Shown: positions 43,799 through 52,790, counted from the first letter of the stretch. The stretch is DNA of 64,000 nucleotides from Oscillospiraceae bacterium (GCA_034925865.1 JAYFRN010000001.1:62001-126000), one strand, 5' to 3'. Notes: generated by a model not told the origin, from the sequence alone. Program-made: numbers and translations.

Positions 43799-45367
43799 AT
43801 GAAAACATTTATCAGAATTATATCGGCTTTGCTTTCGCTTATGTTTGCTATATCACTGTTCGGATGTATCAATAGGTCAAAAACAGCTGCTGTTATATCG
43901 GCAATAAACGAGGATGGTTCAATGCAGATAGAAGACACGGAAGGTAATAAATACATAATGAAGCCCTACGATCCCGGCACTTATTATGAACCGGCAGCGA
44001 CGGGAATAATTTATCTTAAAAATTTCGGCGCTAAGGGTGACGGAGTAAATGACGATACCGAAGCTATAAAATTGGCTGTTGCGGCTCTGAAAGACGGAGG
44101 AATACTTTATCTTCAGCAGGGGACATATATTATGACATCCCCGATTGAAATATCTACAGATAATATAATAATAAAAGGCGACGGAGCAAAAACGGTCATA
44201 GAATTCAAATATGACCCTAAACAGGATGACAAAGCTTCCGGGTGCTCTGCATTTTGTTTTGAAAACGCAATAAAAAATGTCATATTAAAGGATTTTACTG
44301 TAAAACACACTGATTATGACGAAAATGTAGCAGCTGTAAAACAATATGGTATCTTGTTCGGACAATGTGATAATGTTTATCTAGACAATCTGACTGTCAG
44401 CGGCTTTAATGCCTCGGCTGTCCGAATAGGCTCGGATACCGAAACAGAATCGACGAGAATATCTATAAAAAATTCGAGATTTTTTAACAACAATACAGCG
44501 GGAATCGAAATAGGAAAAGCAGACGGCATTGACATAACCGCGTGCGATATATACGAAAACAAATCCGGAAAATCATGTACCGGCTACGGAGTATACGCGC
44601 CGGAAACAGCGGATGCAAAAAACGTTCGTATCAATTTTAACCGTATAAACAAGAATTATATCGCGGGGGTCTTTCTGAAAAACGGAAAGCAAGTTATAAT
44701 AGACGGTAATATTATCAGTAATAATTCACTTTACGGAGTATATGCAAAAGGCGAGAATACCGATAATATAATCATATCAAATAATATGATAAGCGATATG
44801 GAGATTGATTCTGTCGACAGCTTTTCAGATTATGATTTTCTTTCCGCAATATGCTGCGGAACAGAATGTGAAACGTCATCCGACAGGCGCAGCTATTCCA
44901 TTATGAATAATACGGTTAAAAATATCACTTTAAAAAAAGGCAGTTCATATGGGATTTTTTCAGCTGTAAACGACTGTTCAACTTTGAAAATCACGGATAA
45001 TCAAATAGAAATTGACAGATGCACCTCCGCAATATTTCTGGATTCACTCAAAAAAGACGGATACGAAAACAACGAAACCGATATCGGCATATCATCAAAT
45101 CAAATCCATTTGCTTTCAATTGAAAAGGCTCTGATTACGTTATGCCAGGCGCGAAAGCTTTCAATATCAAAAAACATTGCATATGCGGAAAAATCAGATG
45201 CTCAAGAAGCAATTTCTATGACAGGAAGCAAGAAAACTCAGACAACCATAACCGAAAACATAATTGCCTTGGCGGGGAGCGATATGAAGCTTGTTTCCTT
45301 TGAAAACGGGGAAGCTCCGTCGGTAATTATCAATAAAAATAATATATTCAACGGCGCAGCGGAATAA
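43799..45367 (+). CDS. Parallel beta-helix (pectate-lyase-3-like) lipoprotein 3
   Basis: 522 residues. Lipobox L-F-G-C at ~20-23. N-terminal module (I-N-E-D-G-S-M-Q-I-E-D-T-E-G-N-K) like those of its neighbours, then L-K-N-F-G-A-K-G-D-G-V-N-D-D-T-E and G-G-I-L-Y-L-Q-Q-G-T-Y, and beta-helix repeats to the end. Somewhat shorter loops than paralogues 1 and 2. GAAAGGACTGGAGAAGG ribosome region, 24 bp after paralogue 2. Followed 30 bp later by a Gfo/Idh/MocA gene. Confidence 0.86.
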   Translation: MKTFIRIISALLSLMFAISLFGCINRSKTAAVISAINEDGSMQIEDTEGNKYIMKPYDPGTYYEPAATGIIYLKNFGAKGDGVNDDTEAIKLAVAALKDGGILYLQQGTYIMTSPIEISTDNIIIKGDGAKTVIEFKYDPKQDDKASGCSAFCFENAIKNVILKDFTVKHTDYDENVAAVKQYGILFGQCDNVYLDNLTVSGFNASAVRIGSDTETESTRISIKNSRFFNNNTAGIEIGKADGIDITACDIYENKSGKSCTGYGVYAPETADAKNVRINFNRINKNYIAGVFLKNGKQVIIDGNIISNNSLYGVYAKGENTDNIIISNNMISDMEIDSVDSFSDYDFLSAICCGTECETSSDRRSYSIMNNTVKNITLKKGSSYGIFSAVNDCSTLKITDNQIEIDRCTSAIFLDSLKKDGYENNETDIGISSNQIHLLSIEKALITLCQARKLSISKNIAYAEKSDAQEAISMTGSKKTQTTITENIIALAGSDMKLVSFENGEAPSVIINKNNIFNGAAE

Positions 45368-45397
45368 TATCCGAAAGCCGTATGAAAAGGAGAAAAC

Positions 45398-46462
45398 ATG
45401 TCAAAAGTCAAAGTTGCAGTCATCGGATGCGGTACGATCGCAAACAGCGCACATATCCCCTCGTATATGAATAACGAGAACGTAGAAATCAAATATTTCT
45501 GCGATATTATTCCGGAAAAAGCCAAAGCCGCTGTTGAAAAATATGGATGCGGCAAGGCAATTACCGATTATAAGGAAATACTCAAGGACAACGAAATAGA
45601 AGCTGTTTCGGTTTGTACACCCAACCGCATGCATTCAATAATATCCTGCGACTGTCTCAGAGCCGGAAAAAATGTCCTTTGTGAAAAGCCTGCCGCAAGG
45701 GTATATTCAGAAGCTCTTGAAATGCAGAAAACAACGGCGGAAACAGGCAAAATACTCAACATCGGCGTAGTAAACCGTTTTAATACCGCCGTCAATATGA
45801 TAAAAAATAAAATTAACGCGGGTGAACTCGGAAATGTATATCATATATATGTTTCCTTCCGTGCTCATCGTTCAATTCCGGGACTCGGCGGAGCATTTAC
45901 GACAAAAGCTATTGCCGGCGGCGGAGCCTTAATCGACTGGGGTGTGCATTATCTTGATATAGTTATGTATTGCTGCGGCGATCCTAATCCTGTAACAGTT
46001 TCCGGAAAAGCATTTTGCGTTCTGGGAAAAGATATGAAAAATTATGTTTATGAGGGAATGTGGGCAGAGGATACAAAAAATGTAAACGGGACATATGATG
46101 TCGATGATTCCGTTACTGCATTCATAAGAACAGAGGGTCCGACTATAACTTTGAACGGCGCATGGGCACAGAATATCGGACAGTCAGAAACTTATATTGA
46201 TTTTCTTGGTGACAAGGCAGGAATCAGACTGAATTATGGTGGAAATTTCACCGTTTATGGTACAAAAGACGGAAAGCTCTGTGAAGAAACGCCTGAGTTT
46301 ACCGCAGAACCTATGTTCCAAAAAGAAATTGACGCTTTTATTGATTGTGTAAGAACTGGCAAAAAGCTTCCTTCTCATATAGACAAAGCGGTCTTAACCT
46401 CTAAAATCATGCAGTCAATATATGACTCGTCAGATTCAGGAAAAGAAATCGTGCTTAAGTAA
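45398..46462 (+). CDS. Gfo/Idh/MocA family oxidoreductase 1
   Basis: 354 residues. N-terminal Rossmann fold (G-C-G-T-I-A-N, ~8-14), the C-E-K-P-A motif (~93-97) with the catalytic Lys, and a C-terminal alpha/beta domain with G-G-G-A-L-I-D-W-G-V-H-Y-L-D (~170-185) containing the conserved catalytic His. NAD(P)-dependent sugar or inositol dehydrogenase; substrate likely comes from the polysaccharide handled by the preceding lipoproteins. AAAAGGAG ribosome site. Confidence 0.9.
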   Translation: MSKVKVAVIGCGTIANSAHIPSYMNNENVEIKYFCDIIPEKAKAAVEKYGCGKAITDYKEILKDNEIEAVSVCTPNRMHSIISCDCLRAGKNVLCEKPAARVYSEALEMQKTTAETGKILNIGVVNRFNTAVNMIKNKINAGELGNVYHIYVSFRAHRSIPGLGGAFTTKAIAGGGALIDWGVHYLDIVMYCCGDPNPVTVSGKAFCVLGKDMKNYVYEGMWAEDTKNVNGTYDVDDSVTAFIRTEGPTITLNGAWAQNIGQSETYIDFLGDKAGIRLNYGGNFTVYGTKDGKLCEETPEFTAEPMFQKEIDAFIDCVRTGKKLPSHIDKAVLTSKIMQSIYDSSDSGKEIVLK

Positions 46463-46506
46463 AATACAGCAAAAATCAGATTAAATAAACAGTAAGGAGA
46501 AACGAT

Positions 46507-47733
46507 ATGTCGATAATATGCAGCAAATGCGGAAGAACACTTCCGGACAATACAATATACTGCAGCGGATGCGGACAGAAAAACGAGCCTGTTGTTCCAA
46601 TGAAATATTGCCCTTCATGTGGTAATAAAATATTGAAATCCTCAAAATTCTGCTCAAAATGCGGTGCCGTGCAGATTGCCGAAGCAGAAAAGCAAATACT
46701 TTTCTGCATGAATTGTAAAAAACCGCTTCCGGATGGCGCTGTGTTTTGCAGTATATGCGGAACGAAGGCGACGGTTATGTCGCCGGTATCCGGCAATATC
46801 GGCATATCGGTTTCTCAATCAAAAAAATGCAAAATGTGCGGAGCCGATTTGAAGCAGGATGCGATATTTTGCGGAATATGCGGCGCGGCGGTCAACGATG
46901 CATCTCAAACAAAAGCTGGCTTAATCAATAAAGACGATTTAACTTCGGATAACGCCGCAGCCGATAATGGATCCGGATTTAAACCAAGAGAAATTACATA
47001 TGTTGAGAGTTCTAAAAAAAAGCCCGAGCTGGACATTATTGAACAGACAGAGTCAAGTAATTCGTCTGCCACGACACCTGAGATTGTCTTGGAAGATTCA
47101 TCAACTGTAATGGAAAGTGATATAAGAATACCCGTTCCGACGCCGGTAATAACGCCTGTACCGACATCAGAAGCGATAAAATGCCCGAAGTGCGGCAAGG
47201 AATTAAAGCCCGGAGTAAAATTCTGCAACGGATGCGGGGCACTTTTGGATGCGGCTGTACCCGGAATACAAACTGTACCCGAAACTAAAATTGAAAGCGA
47301 TGTCATAATACCCGTTCCGACGCCGGTAATGACGTCCGCACCGACATCAGAAACGATAAAATGCCCGAAGTGCGGCAAGGAATTAAAGCCCGGAGCAAAA
47401 TTCTGCAACGGATGCGGGGCACATTTGAATGCGGCCGTGCCCGGAATGCAAACTGTACCTGTAAATGTAATTGAAAATGATATAAAAATACCCGTTCCGA
47501 CGCCAGTAATAACGCCTGTACCGACATCAGAAGAGATAAAATGCCCGAAGTGCGGCAAGGAATTAAAGCCCGGAGCAAAATTCTGCAACGGATGCGGAGT
47601 AAATATTGATGCACTGAAAGAAAAACCGTTGGAAAAAGTACTTGCTGAAGAAATAATATGTAAAAACTGTGGCGCAGTTTTAAAGCCGAATATGAAATAT
47701 TGTTATAATTGCGCCGCTGAGGTAAAATACTAA
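46507..47733 (+). CDS. Protein with eight zinc ribbons and internal repeats
   Basis: 408 residues built of eight C-x-x-C...C-x-x-C zinc ribbons: four in the first ~135 residues, a 60-70-residue acidic/Ser-rich linker, three near-identical 60-residue units (I-P-V-P-T-P-V-I-T-P-x-P-T-S-E linker plus C-P-K-C-G-K-E-L-K-P-G ribbon), and a last ribbon at the C-terminus. No membrane helix or enzyme domain is present, so a protein-interaction or metal-storage scaffold is possible. GTAAGGAG ribosome site; its stop overlaps the gpsA-like start by 1 bp (TAATG). Confidence 0.85.
   Translation: MSIICSKCGRTLPDNTIYCSGCGQKNEPVVPMKYCPSCGNKILKSSKFCSKCGAVQIAEAEKQILFCMNCKKPLPDGAVFCSICGTKATVMSPVSGNIGISVSQSKKCKMCGADLKQDAIFCGICGAAVNDASQTKAGLINKDDLTSDNAAADNGSGFKPREITYVESSKKKPELDIIEQTESSNSSATTPEIVLEDSSTVMESDIRIPVPTPVITPVPTSEAIKCPKCGKELKPGVKFCNGCGALLDAAVPGIQTVPETKIESDVIIPVPTPVMTSAPTSETIKCPKCGKELKPGAKFCNGCGAHLNAAVPGMQTVPVNVIENDIKIPVPTPVITPVPTSEEIKCPKCGKELKPGAKFCNGCGVNIDALKEKPLEKVLAEEIICKNCGAVLKPNMKYCYNCAAEVKY
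47110..47600 (+). repeat. 180-bp tandem repeat inside the zinc-ribbon gene
   Basis: The marker CCCGTTCCGACGCC occurs at 47131, 47311 and 47491, exactly 180 bp apart; the zinc-ribbon part (CCGAAGTGCGGCAAGG) is identical in all three. Each unit codes for 60 residues. The copies are still close at the DNA level, which suggests recent duplication. Confidence 0.85.
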
Positions 47734-48752
47734 TGCCAATAATAACAATAATTGGCGCAGGAATGATGGGAAGCGCGTTAAGCATTCCGGCTTGCGATAA
47801 TAATAATATTGTTAAAATTGTCGGAACTCCGCTTGATGATGATATCATTGAACGATTAAAAAAGGATTCTTATCACTTAAATTTAAAACGATTTCTTCCG
47901 GAAGGGATAGAATATTATCATTTCAGCGAAATCAAAAATGCTGTTCCGAATTCCGATCTTTATATCTCCGGAGTTTCAAGCTTCGGTGTAGATTGGTTTC
48001 TTAAATCAATTATTCCCATATTGCCTGAAAATATCCCGGTGCTTTCCGTCACTAAGGGACTCATTGAAGATGAAAATAAGAAGCTGATATCTATCCCGGA
48101 GTATTATGAAAAAAATATAAATTACAGTGACAGACGTTCTTTCAACGCAATCGGAGGGCCCTGTACAAGCTATGAGCTTGCCGACAGACATCAGACGATT
48201 GTCTGTTATTGCGGAAAAGGTATTAAAACGCTTGAATATATTCGGAAAATGCTTCAGACCGAATATTATCATATCGAATTGTCTGATGATATCGCCGGTA
48301 CGGAATGCGCGGTTGCCATGAAAAACGCCTACGCGCTTGCTGTTTCACTCGGAATAGGACTGCCCGAAAGAACTGAAGGAAAAAGCTGCATTGAGCATTA
48401 TAACCTTCAGGCCGCGTTGTTTTTACAGAGTACCCGCGAGTTGAAGAGAATAGTCAAATTGGTCGGAGGCAGGGAAGAAAGCCTCGTTTACGGAGTTGGC
48501 GATTTGTACGTAACTATTTTTGGGGGACGTACAAGAAAAATCGGTACTCTTCTCGGACGCGGCATGACCTTTATGGAAGCCATGAAGGAGCTGAGCGGTA
48601 TAACGCTTGAATCCGTAAGCATTACAAGAAATTGTTGCCGCGCGCTGATAGATACCGGAACAGATATTGAGTGTTTTCCTCTTTTAATGCATATATATGA
48701 TATCATCGAAAACGGAGCCGACGTTGACATTCCGTTCGAAAAATTTAAATAA
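47733..48752 (+). CDS. gpsA: NAD(P)-dependent glycerol-3-phosphate dehydrogenase-like (GpsA family)
   Basis: 339 residues. Rossmann motif G-A-G-M-M-G-S-A (~8-15), S-V-T-K-G-L (~107), and A-V-A-M-K-N-A-Y-A-L-A-V-S-L-G-I-G (~190) holding the catalytic Lys; G-D-L-Y-V-T-I-F-G-G-R-T-R-K (~252) is the family substrate-binding block. Normally makes sn-glycerol-3-phosphate for phospholipids. The canonical G-x-G-x-W-G reads G-A-G-M-M-G and overall similarity looks moderate, so a divergent paralogue is possible. Translationally coupled to the zinc-ribbon gene, which is unusual company. Confidence 0.8.
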   Translation: MPIITIIGAGMMGSALSIPACDNNNIVKIVGTPLDDDIIERLKKDSYHLNLKRFLPEGIEYYHFSEIKNAVPNSDLYISGVSSFGVDWFLKSIIPILPENIPVLSVTKGLIEDENKKLISIPEYYEKNINYSDRRSFNAIGGPCTSYELADRHQTIVCYCGKGIKTLEYIRKMLQTEYYHIELSDDIAGTECAVAMKNAYALAVSLGIGLPERTEGKSCIEHYNLQAALFLQSTRELKRIVKLVGGREESLVYGVGDLYVTIFGGRTRKIGTLLGRGMTFMEAMKELSGITLESVSITRNCCRALIDTGTDIECFPLLMHIYDIIENGADVDIPFEKFK

Positions 48753-48892
48753 GAGCATTAAGAGACAGCTTTCGGTTGTTGGTATGCACACATTGAGAAT
48801 TATGTTATATGTGTTGTTAAATTGTACATAATATGTAGAGATCAAATAATAAAAATCAGATTTACCAAGCGTAATAGCAATGAGGAAGATAT

Positions 48893-50575
48893 ATGAAACA
48901 AAAAACACTGTACGAAAAATTCCAAAAAAAGTTATATCATATAAATAAAATGTGCAATTTTAAAGAATTAATATATAACAGCGCTGAAAAATATTCAAAC
49001 CGTCCAGCTTTTAAATTAAAGTTAAAAAACAACTCGTATAAATATATAACTTATACACAAGTGAAAGCTCAATTTAGAAAATCTACAGCCGCGTTTTTAA
49101 ATATGAGTCTTTTGGGAAAGCGTATAGCTATCATCGGTAAAAATAGCTATAATTGGGTAATAAGCTACCTTACCGCAGCGACAATAGGTGTTGCTGTACC
49201 GCTTGATAAAGAATTAAATACAAAAGATATGTATGACTTTATCTGCTCCGCCGAATGCGCGGCAGTTGCTGCGGATGAAGACATTATAAATAAACTGAAA
49301 CCGCTCTGCGGAGATTCGGTACATTATATTTCTTTACAAAGTATAACATCAATGCTGAATACCGTGGAGCTAGATACACGTGTTGATTCGATAAAAATAA
49401 ATAATGATGAAATGTCTGTCTTGATTTTCACATCTGGTACAACTGGAAATTCAAAAGGCGTTTGTCTGTCCCAGAAAAATATATGTGCAAATATTTATTC
49501 GACAACGCGGATGGTGAAAATAAAACCCAATGACAAGACATTATCTATTCTTCCCCTGCATCATACCTACGAATGTACGTTGAACTGCCTTTTGTTATTA
49601 TCAAGAGGCGCATGTATTTCCTTTATTGATGGTATGACAAAAATTCCTCAAAATATATCTGAATATCATCCAACTGTGCTTGTGGTTGTGCCTGCTTTGC
49701 TTGAAATGATGAATAAAAGGATACGAAAAACTGTTGCAAATCAGTGTCCGGAAAAATACCGTGATCTATTTGAAAAATATTCTTTCGCCGAGGCATTGTC
49801 AAAAGTTCCGTTTATATTACGCCTCATCATATGCCAAAAAGTCAAAAAATCACTTGGCGGAAAATTAAGACTGTTTATTGTCGGAGCTGCTGATCTGCCA
49901 CCAATTCTTGTTGAGGATTTTTTGGCTCTCGGCATTCGCACTTTACAGGGCTATGGTCTGACCGAATGTTCTCCGCTTCTTGCGGGAAACAACGATTTTT
50001 ATCTTAATCCGAAATCGACCGGTATAGCGATCCCCGGTGTGGAGATTAAAATTGAAAATCCAAATAGTGCAGGTGTTGGTGAAATTGTTGCACGCGGGGA
50101 TAATATTATGCTTGGTTATTATCGTGATGAAGCGGCAACAGCAAAGGCAATGAAGGGCGGGTATTTTCATACGGGAGACCTTGGGTGTATGGATGAAGAT
50201 GGTTTTCTGTATATCAAGGGACGTTTAAAAAATGTCATTGTGACAAGTAATGGCAAAAATATTTATCCCGAGGAGCTGGAAACACGTCTGAAGGAGGATG
50301 AATTGATCAGCGAATCATTAGTTCTTGCCGGTACTGATAAAAACGGTGAAATTTGCGTTAAAGTAAAAATATTGCCGAATTTGGAGCATATCATACAAAT
50401 TATCGGGCATCTGCCTACTCAGGAAGAAATCCAGACAGCTGTAAAATCCGTTATTGATAAAATTAATAAGTCTTTACCGGGATATAAGCATATCAGAATA
50501 ATCGAAATTCTGTCTACAGAACTCGAAAAAACTACTACACGGAAAATCAGACGCTGCGGAACAAATCTGACATAA
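48893..50575 (+). CDS. Long-chain acyl-CoA synthetase / AMP-forming ligase
   Basis: 560 residues, ANL superfamily. P-loop-like F-T-S-G-T-T-G-N-S-K-G (~181), Y-G-L-T-E-C-S-P (~350), G-Y-Y-R-D-E-A-A-T (~405) and G-R-L-K-N-V-I-V-T (~443) are intact; the C-terminal K-x-R-R adenylation lysine region is also present. Activates a fatty or aryl acid to its CoA thioester at the membrane surface; specificity unknown. GAGGAAG ribosome site. Stands 140 bp after gpsA-like and ends in a strong terminator. Confidence 0.88.
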   Translation: MKQKTLYEKFQKKLYHINKMCNFKELIYNSAEKYSNRPAFKLKLKNNSYKYITYTQVKAQFRKSTAAFLNMSLLGKRIAIIGKNSYNWVISYLTAATIGVAVPLDKELNTKDMYDFICSAECAAVAADEDIINKLKPLCGDSVHYISLQSITSMLNTVELDTRVDSIKINNDEMSVLIFTSGTTGNSKGVCLSQKNICANIYSTTRMVKIKPNDKTLSILPLHHTYECTLNCLLLLSRGACISFIDGMTKIPQNISEYHPTVLVVVPALLEMMNKRIRKTVANQCPEKYRDLFEKYSFAEALSKVPFILRLIICQKVKKSLGGKLRLFIVGAADLPPILVEDFLALGIRTLQGYGLTECSPLLAGNNDFYLNPKSTGIAIPGVEIKIENPNSAGVGEIVARGDNIMLGYYRDEAATAKAMKGGYFHTGDLGCMDEDGFLYIKGRLKNVIVTSNGKNIYPEELETRLKEDELISESLVLAGTDKNGEICVKVKILPNLEHIIQIIGHLPTQEEIQTAVKSVIDKINKSLPGYKHIRIIEILSTELEKTTTRKIRRCGTNLT

Positions 50576-50632
50576 CTTATTAATTCTGTGAACGTAGCTA
50601 TAAAGACTATGCGGCAGTAAAACGATATAAGT

Positions 50633-50662
50633 AAAGCGAGCTAATAATATGGCTCGCTTTTT
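50633..50662 (+). terminator. Terminator of the acyl-CoA synthetase gene
   Basis: Perfect AAAGCGAGC / GCTCGCTTT stem with a 10-nt loop followed by TTTTT. Confidence 0.85.
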
Positions 50663-50741
50663 GCATTCTATAAAATTTTCCGACATATGTGCAATGAAAC
50701 CTGAGTAAATGACTCATTGTCACCTACTCGAGTTCAAGAAG

Positions 50742-51473
50742 TTATTCCATTTTACAGTATATTTCAATTGCTTTTGATACGAAACCTGCCGTCCCGATTC
50801 CGCCTGCTTTATCAATATTGTCAGTCATATCGCCTCCGGCAAAGTACATTTTTCCTAGACCGGCCAGAATATCGGTGGTGCAGTTATAAAAATGTTTTGT
50901 TATATAAGATCGAAGCTTTATGACCATGTCCTGAACTGACTTATCCTCCGGGCAGCGGTCAAGCAGCTTGCCAAATTCGGCAAATATGCTCATAAATTCA
51001 ATATAAATATTTTTCATGTCGTTCTCTGAAATATTTACTGACTTTTTTTCATATTCGCGGAACGCTTCGGTATCACCCCATCTTTCTTTTGCTTGCTGTG
51101 CGTATTTTTTAATTTTATCTGAATTAAAAGCTGAAAAATCCAAATTGGTCACCCCTAACGTTTTAATATTGAGAGCGAAGGAAATCAGTTTTTCAATGCG
51201 TCCTTTCTTTAATTTAAGCATCTCAATCTGTTGTTCAAGAGCTTTGTTTTTGTCAAAAGAAGGACTATCTATGATATTTCTGATTTCATCAAGCGAAAAT
51301 TGAAGTTCACGAAACAACATGATGTATTGGAGTCTTTCCAGTGCTGCGTCGCCGTAAAGACGATAACCCGCGCCGGTCACCTGATCAGGATGCAATAACC
51401 CAATAGAATCATAATAATGCAGAGTGCGTATACTCACTCCGGATATTTTACTGACTTCGTTTACTGTTTTCAC
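50742..51473 (-). CDS. MerR-family regulator with TipAS-like ligand domain
   Basis: I start at the GTG at 51473 because GAGGTG lies 6 bp upstream and the protein then begins M-K-T-V-N-E-V-S-K-I-S-G-V-S, the normal MerR start (243 residues). Winged helix (~1-68; R-T-L-H-Y-Y-D-S-I-G-L-L), a coiled-coil dimer helix (~75-110), then a TipAS-like domain (~120-240). TipA-type regulators bind drugs or other hydrophobic ligands and activate efflux or resistance genes. Own promoter has a MerR-type 19-bp spacer, so autoregulation is likely. No obvious efflux gene is adjacent. Confidence 0.88.
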   Translation of the reverse strand: MKTVNEVSKISGVSIRTLHYYDSIGLLHPDQVTGAGYRLYGDAALERLQYIMLFRELQFSLDEIRNIIDSPSFDKNKALEQQIEMLKLKKGRIEKLISFALNIKTLGVTNLDFSAFNSDKIKKYAQQAKERWGDTEAFREYEKKSVNISENDMKNIYIEFMSIFAEFGKLLDRCPEDKSVQDMVIKLRSYITKHFYNCTTDILAGLGKMYFAGGDMTDNIDKAGGIGTAGFVSKAIEIYCKME

Positions 51474-51495
51474 TCTTATCACCTCGTATATTCCT

Positions 51496-51526
51496 ATTAT
51501 AAACTATGACGCTGCGTCAGAGTCAA
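51496..51526 (-). promoter_or_regulatory. MerR-type promoter/operator with 19-bp spacer
   Basis: Minus strand: -35 TTGACT (51521-51526), 19-bp spacer, -10 TATAAT (51496-51501). The spacer contains the dyad TGACGCAGCGTCA (51508-51520). Elongated spacers with a central dyad are the hallmark of MerR-family-activated promoters. Confidence 0.85.
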
Positions 51527-51604
51527 TACCTTTTTCAGCTTTTTAAAAATTTTTATAGTGGCAATATAATGCAAAAGGCTGTCCGAAAATATTCGGATAA
51601 AAAA

Positions 51605-51629
51605 GCGGCCTCCGATTGTTGAAGGCCGC
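51605..51629 (-). terminator. Terminator of the second Gfo/Idh/MocA gene
   Basis: GCGGCCT / AGGCCGC stem with an 11-nt loop followed, on the minus strand, by TTTTTTATCCG; the A-rich other side could also serve the opposite strand. Confidence 0.85.
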
Positions 51630-51647
51630 AAAAATTTGTGATAATGA

Positions 51648-52790
51648 TTAAATTTCAGGGATATTGATAGTTATTTCCTTATTTTGTTCAGCCGATTTTA
51701 CGATACCGTCAATAATAGCTTGGTTATATAGAATTTCCGAAACAGAAATAGGAGCGGATCCGTTGTTCTTTACGGCATCCAAGAATGAACGTACTTTTTT
51801 ATAAAATAATCCTTCTCCATCGTTTGCCAATATAGGAATCACGGTCTGCGTCTGAAGACCTGCGATATCATGATATACCGTCATAGGCCCGCCCACAGAT
51901 CCATTCCAGCAATCGGTTGAAGGTATTCTCAGAGCGCCTTCAGTACCTAAAATGACAGTATCACCCGGAGTGTCGAGATGCATCGCCCATGAAATACGAA
52001 AATCTAGAATAATATCTCCTTCAAGGCGGATAAATGCAGCTGCGAAGTCGTCGACGTTAAAGCGTTTTGCGTCTACGGGATTGTTATATTTCGGATTCGG
52101 ACCGAAAAATGCGCTTGTATAACCTGATACAGTCAATGGCTTCGGATATCCGATGGCATTAAGTACCATATCAAGCGAATAACATCCGATATCTCCGAGA
52201 GCTCCGATCCCGGCGGTCTTTTTTTCAATAAAAGTGCTGTTCGGAATTCCGCGCCGGCGTCCGCCACCGGTCTGTATGTAATATATTTTACCGAGCTCAC
52301 CTGACTGGACGATGTTTTTTATCATTTTCATATTTTCGTCAAATCTTGGCTGAAATCCGACCGAAAGAATCTTTCCGCTTCGTTTTTCCGCTCTTGCCAT
52401 TTCCACGGCCTCTTCTATAGTTACACAAAGAGGTTTCTCAACGAGCACATTTACTCCCTTGTCAAGAGCGTAAATTGTACAAACTGCGTGTGTTGCGTTA
52501 TATGTGCATACACTTACCGCATCAAGTTCCTCATTATCGAGCATTTCTTTATGAGACGGGTAAAAACGTACTCCGCCAACACCGTATCTTTTGAAAAATG
52601 CTTCAGCTTTGCCGGGAATGAGATCGGCCGCGGCGACTATTTCTACGTCTTGCATCTGTTTATATGCTTCGACATGCGCTTCGGCTATCCATCCTGTTCC
52701 TATAAATCCTACTTTAAGCTTTTTTGAAGCCGTTTGTTTTGCTTTTTTTTCAACTTTTTGAGTGAATTGATTTAATATCGCATCTGACAT
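51648..52790 (-). CDS. Gfo/Idh/MocA family oxidoreductase 2
   Basis: 380 residues. An N-terminal Lys-rich extension (~1-25), Rossmann motif G-F-I-G-T-G-W-I-A-E (~28-37), V-E-K-P-L (~118) with the catalytic Lys, and G-D-I-G-C-Y-S-L-D (~197-205) in the place where many relatives have a G-x-H motif, so the catalytic His is replaced by Tyr/Ser here. NAD(P)-dependent sugar dehydrogenase-like; substrate unknown. Dyad repeat E is in its 5' region, 125 bp before the start. Confidence 0.86.
   Translation of the reverse strand: MSDAILNQFTQKVEKKAKQTASKKLKVGFIGTGWIAEAHVEAYKQMQDVEIVAAADLIPGKAEAFFKRYGVGGVRFYPSHKEMLDNEELDAVSVCTYNATHAVCTIYALDKGVNVLVEKPLCVTIEEAVEMARAEKRSGKILSVGFQPRFDENMKMIKNIVQSGELGKIYYIQTGGGRRRGIPNSTFIEKKTAGIGALGDIGCYSLDMVLNAIGYPKPLTVSGYTSAFFGPNPKYNNPVDAKRFNVDDFAAAFIRLEGDIILDFRISWAMHLDTPGDTVILGTEGALRIPSTDCWNGSVGGPMTVYHDIAGLQTQTVIPILANDGEGLFYKKVRSFLDAVKNNGSAPISVSEILYNQAIIDGIVKSAEQNKEITINIPEI

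Noticed and set aside
47110..47600. Possible CRISPR-like repeat array
   Set aside because: The 180-bp period codes in frame for zinc-ribbon units and has no spacers of different sequence.
46905..47848. Long minus-strand frames (46905-47588 and 47303-47848) with repetitive protein sequence
   Set aside because: They are antisense shadows of the zinc-ribbon gene; their repeats mirror the 180-bp units, they lack ribosome sites and one runs into gpsA.
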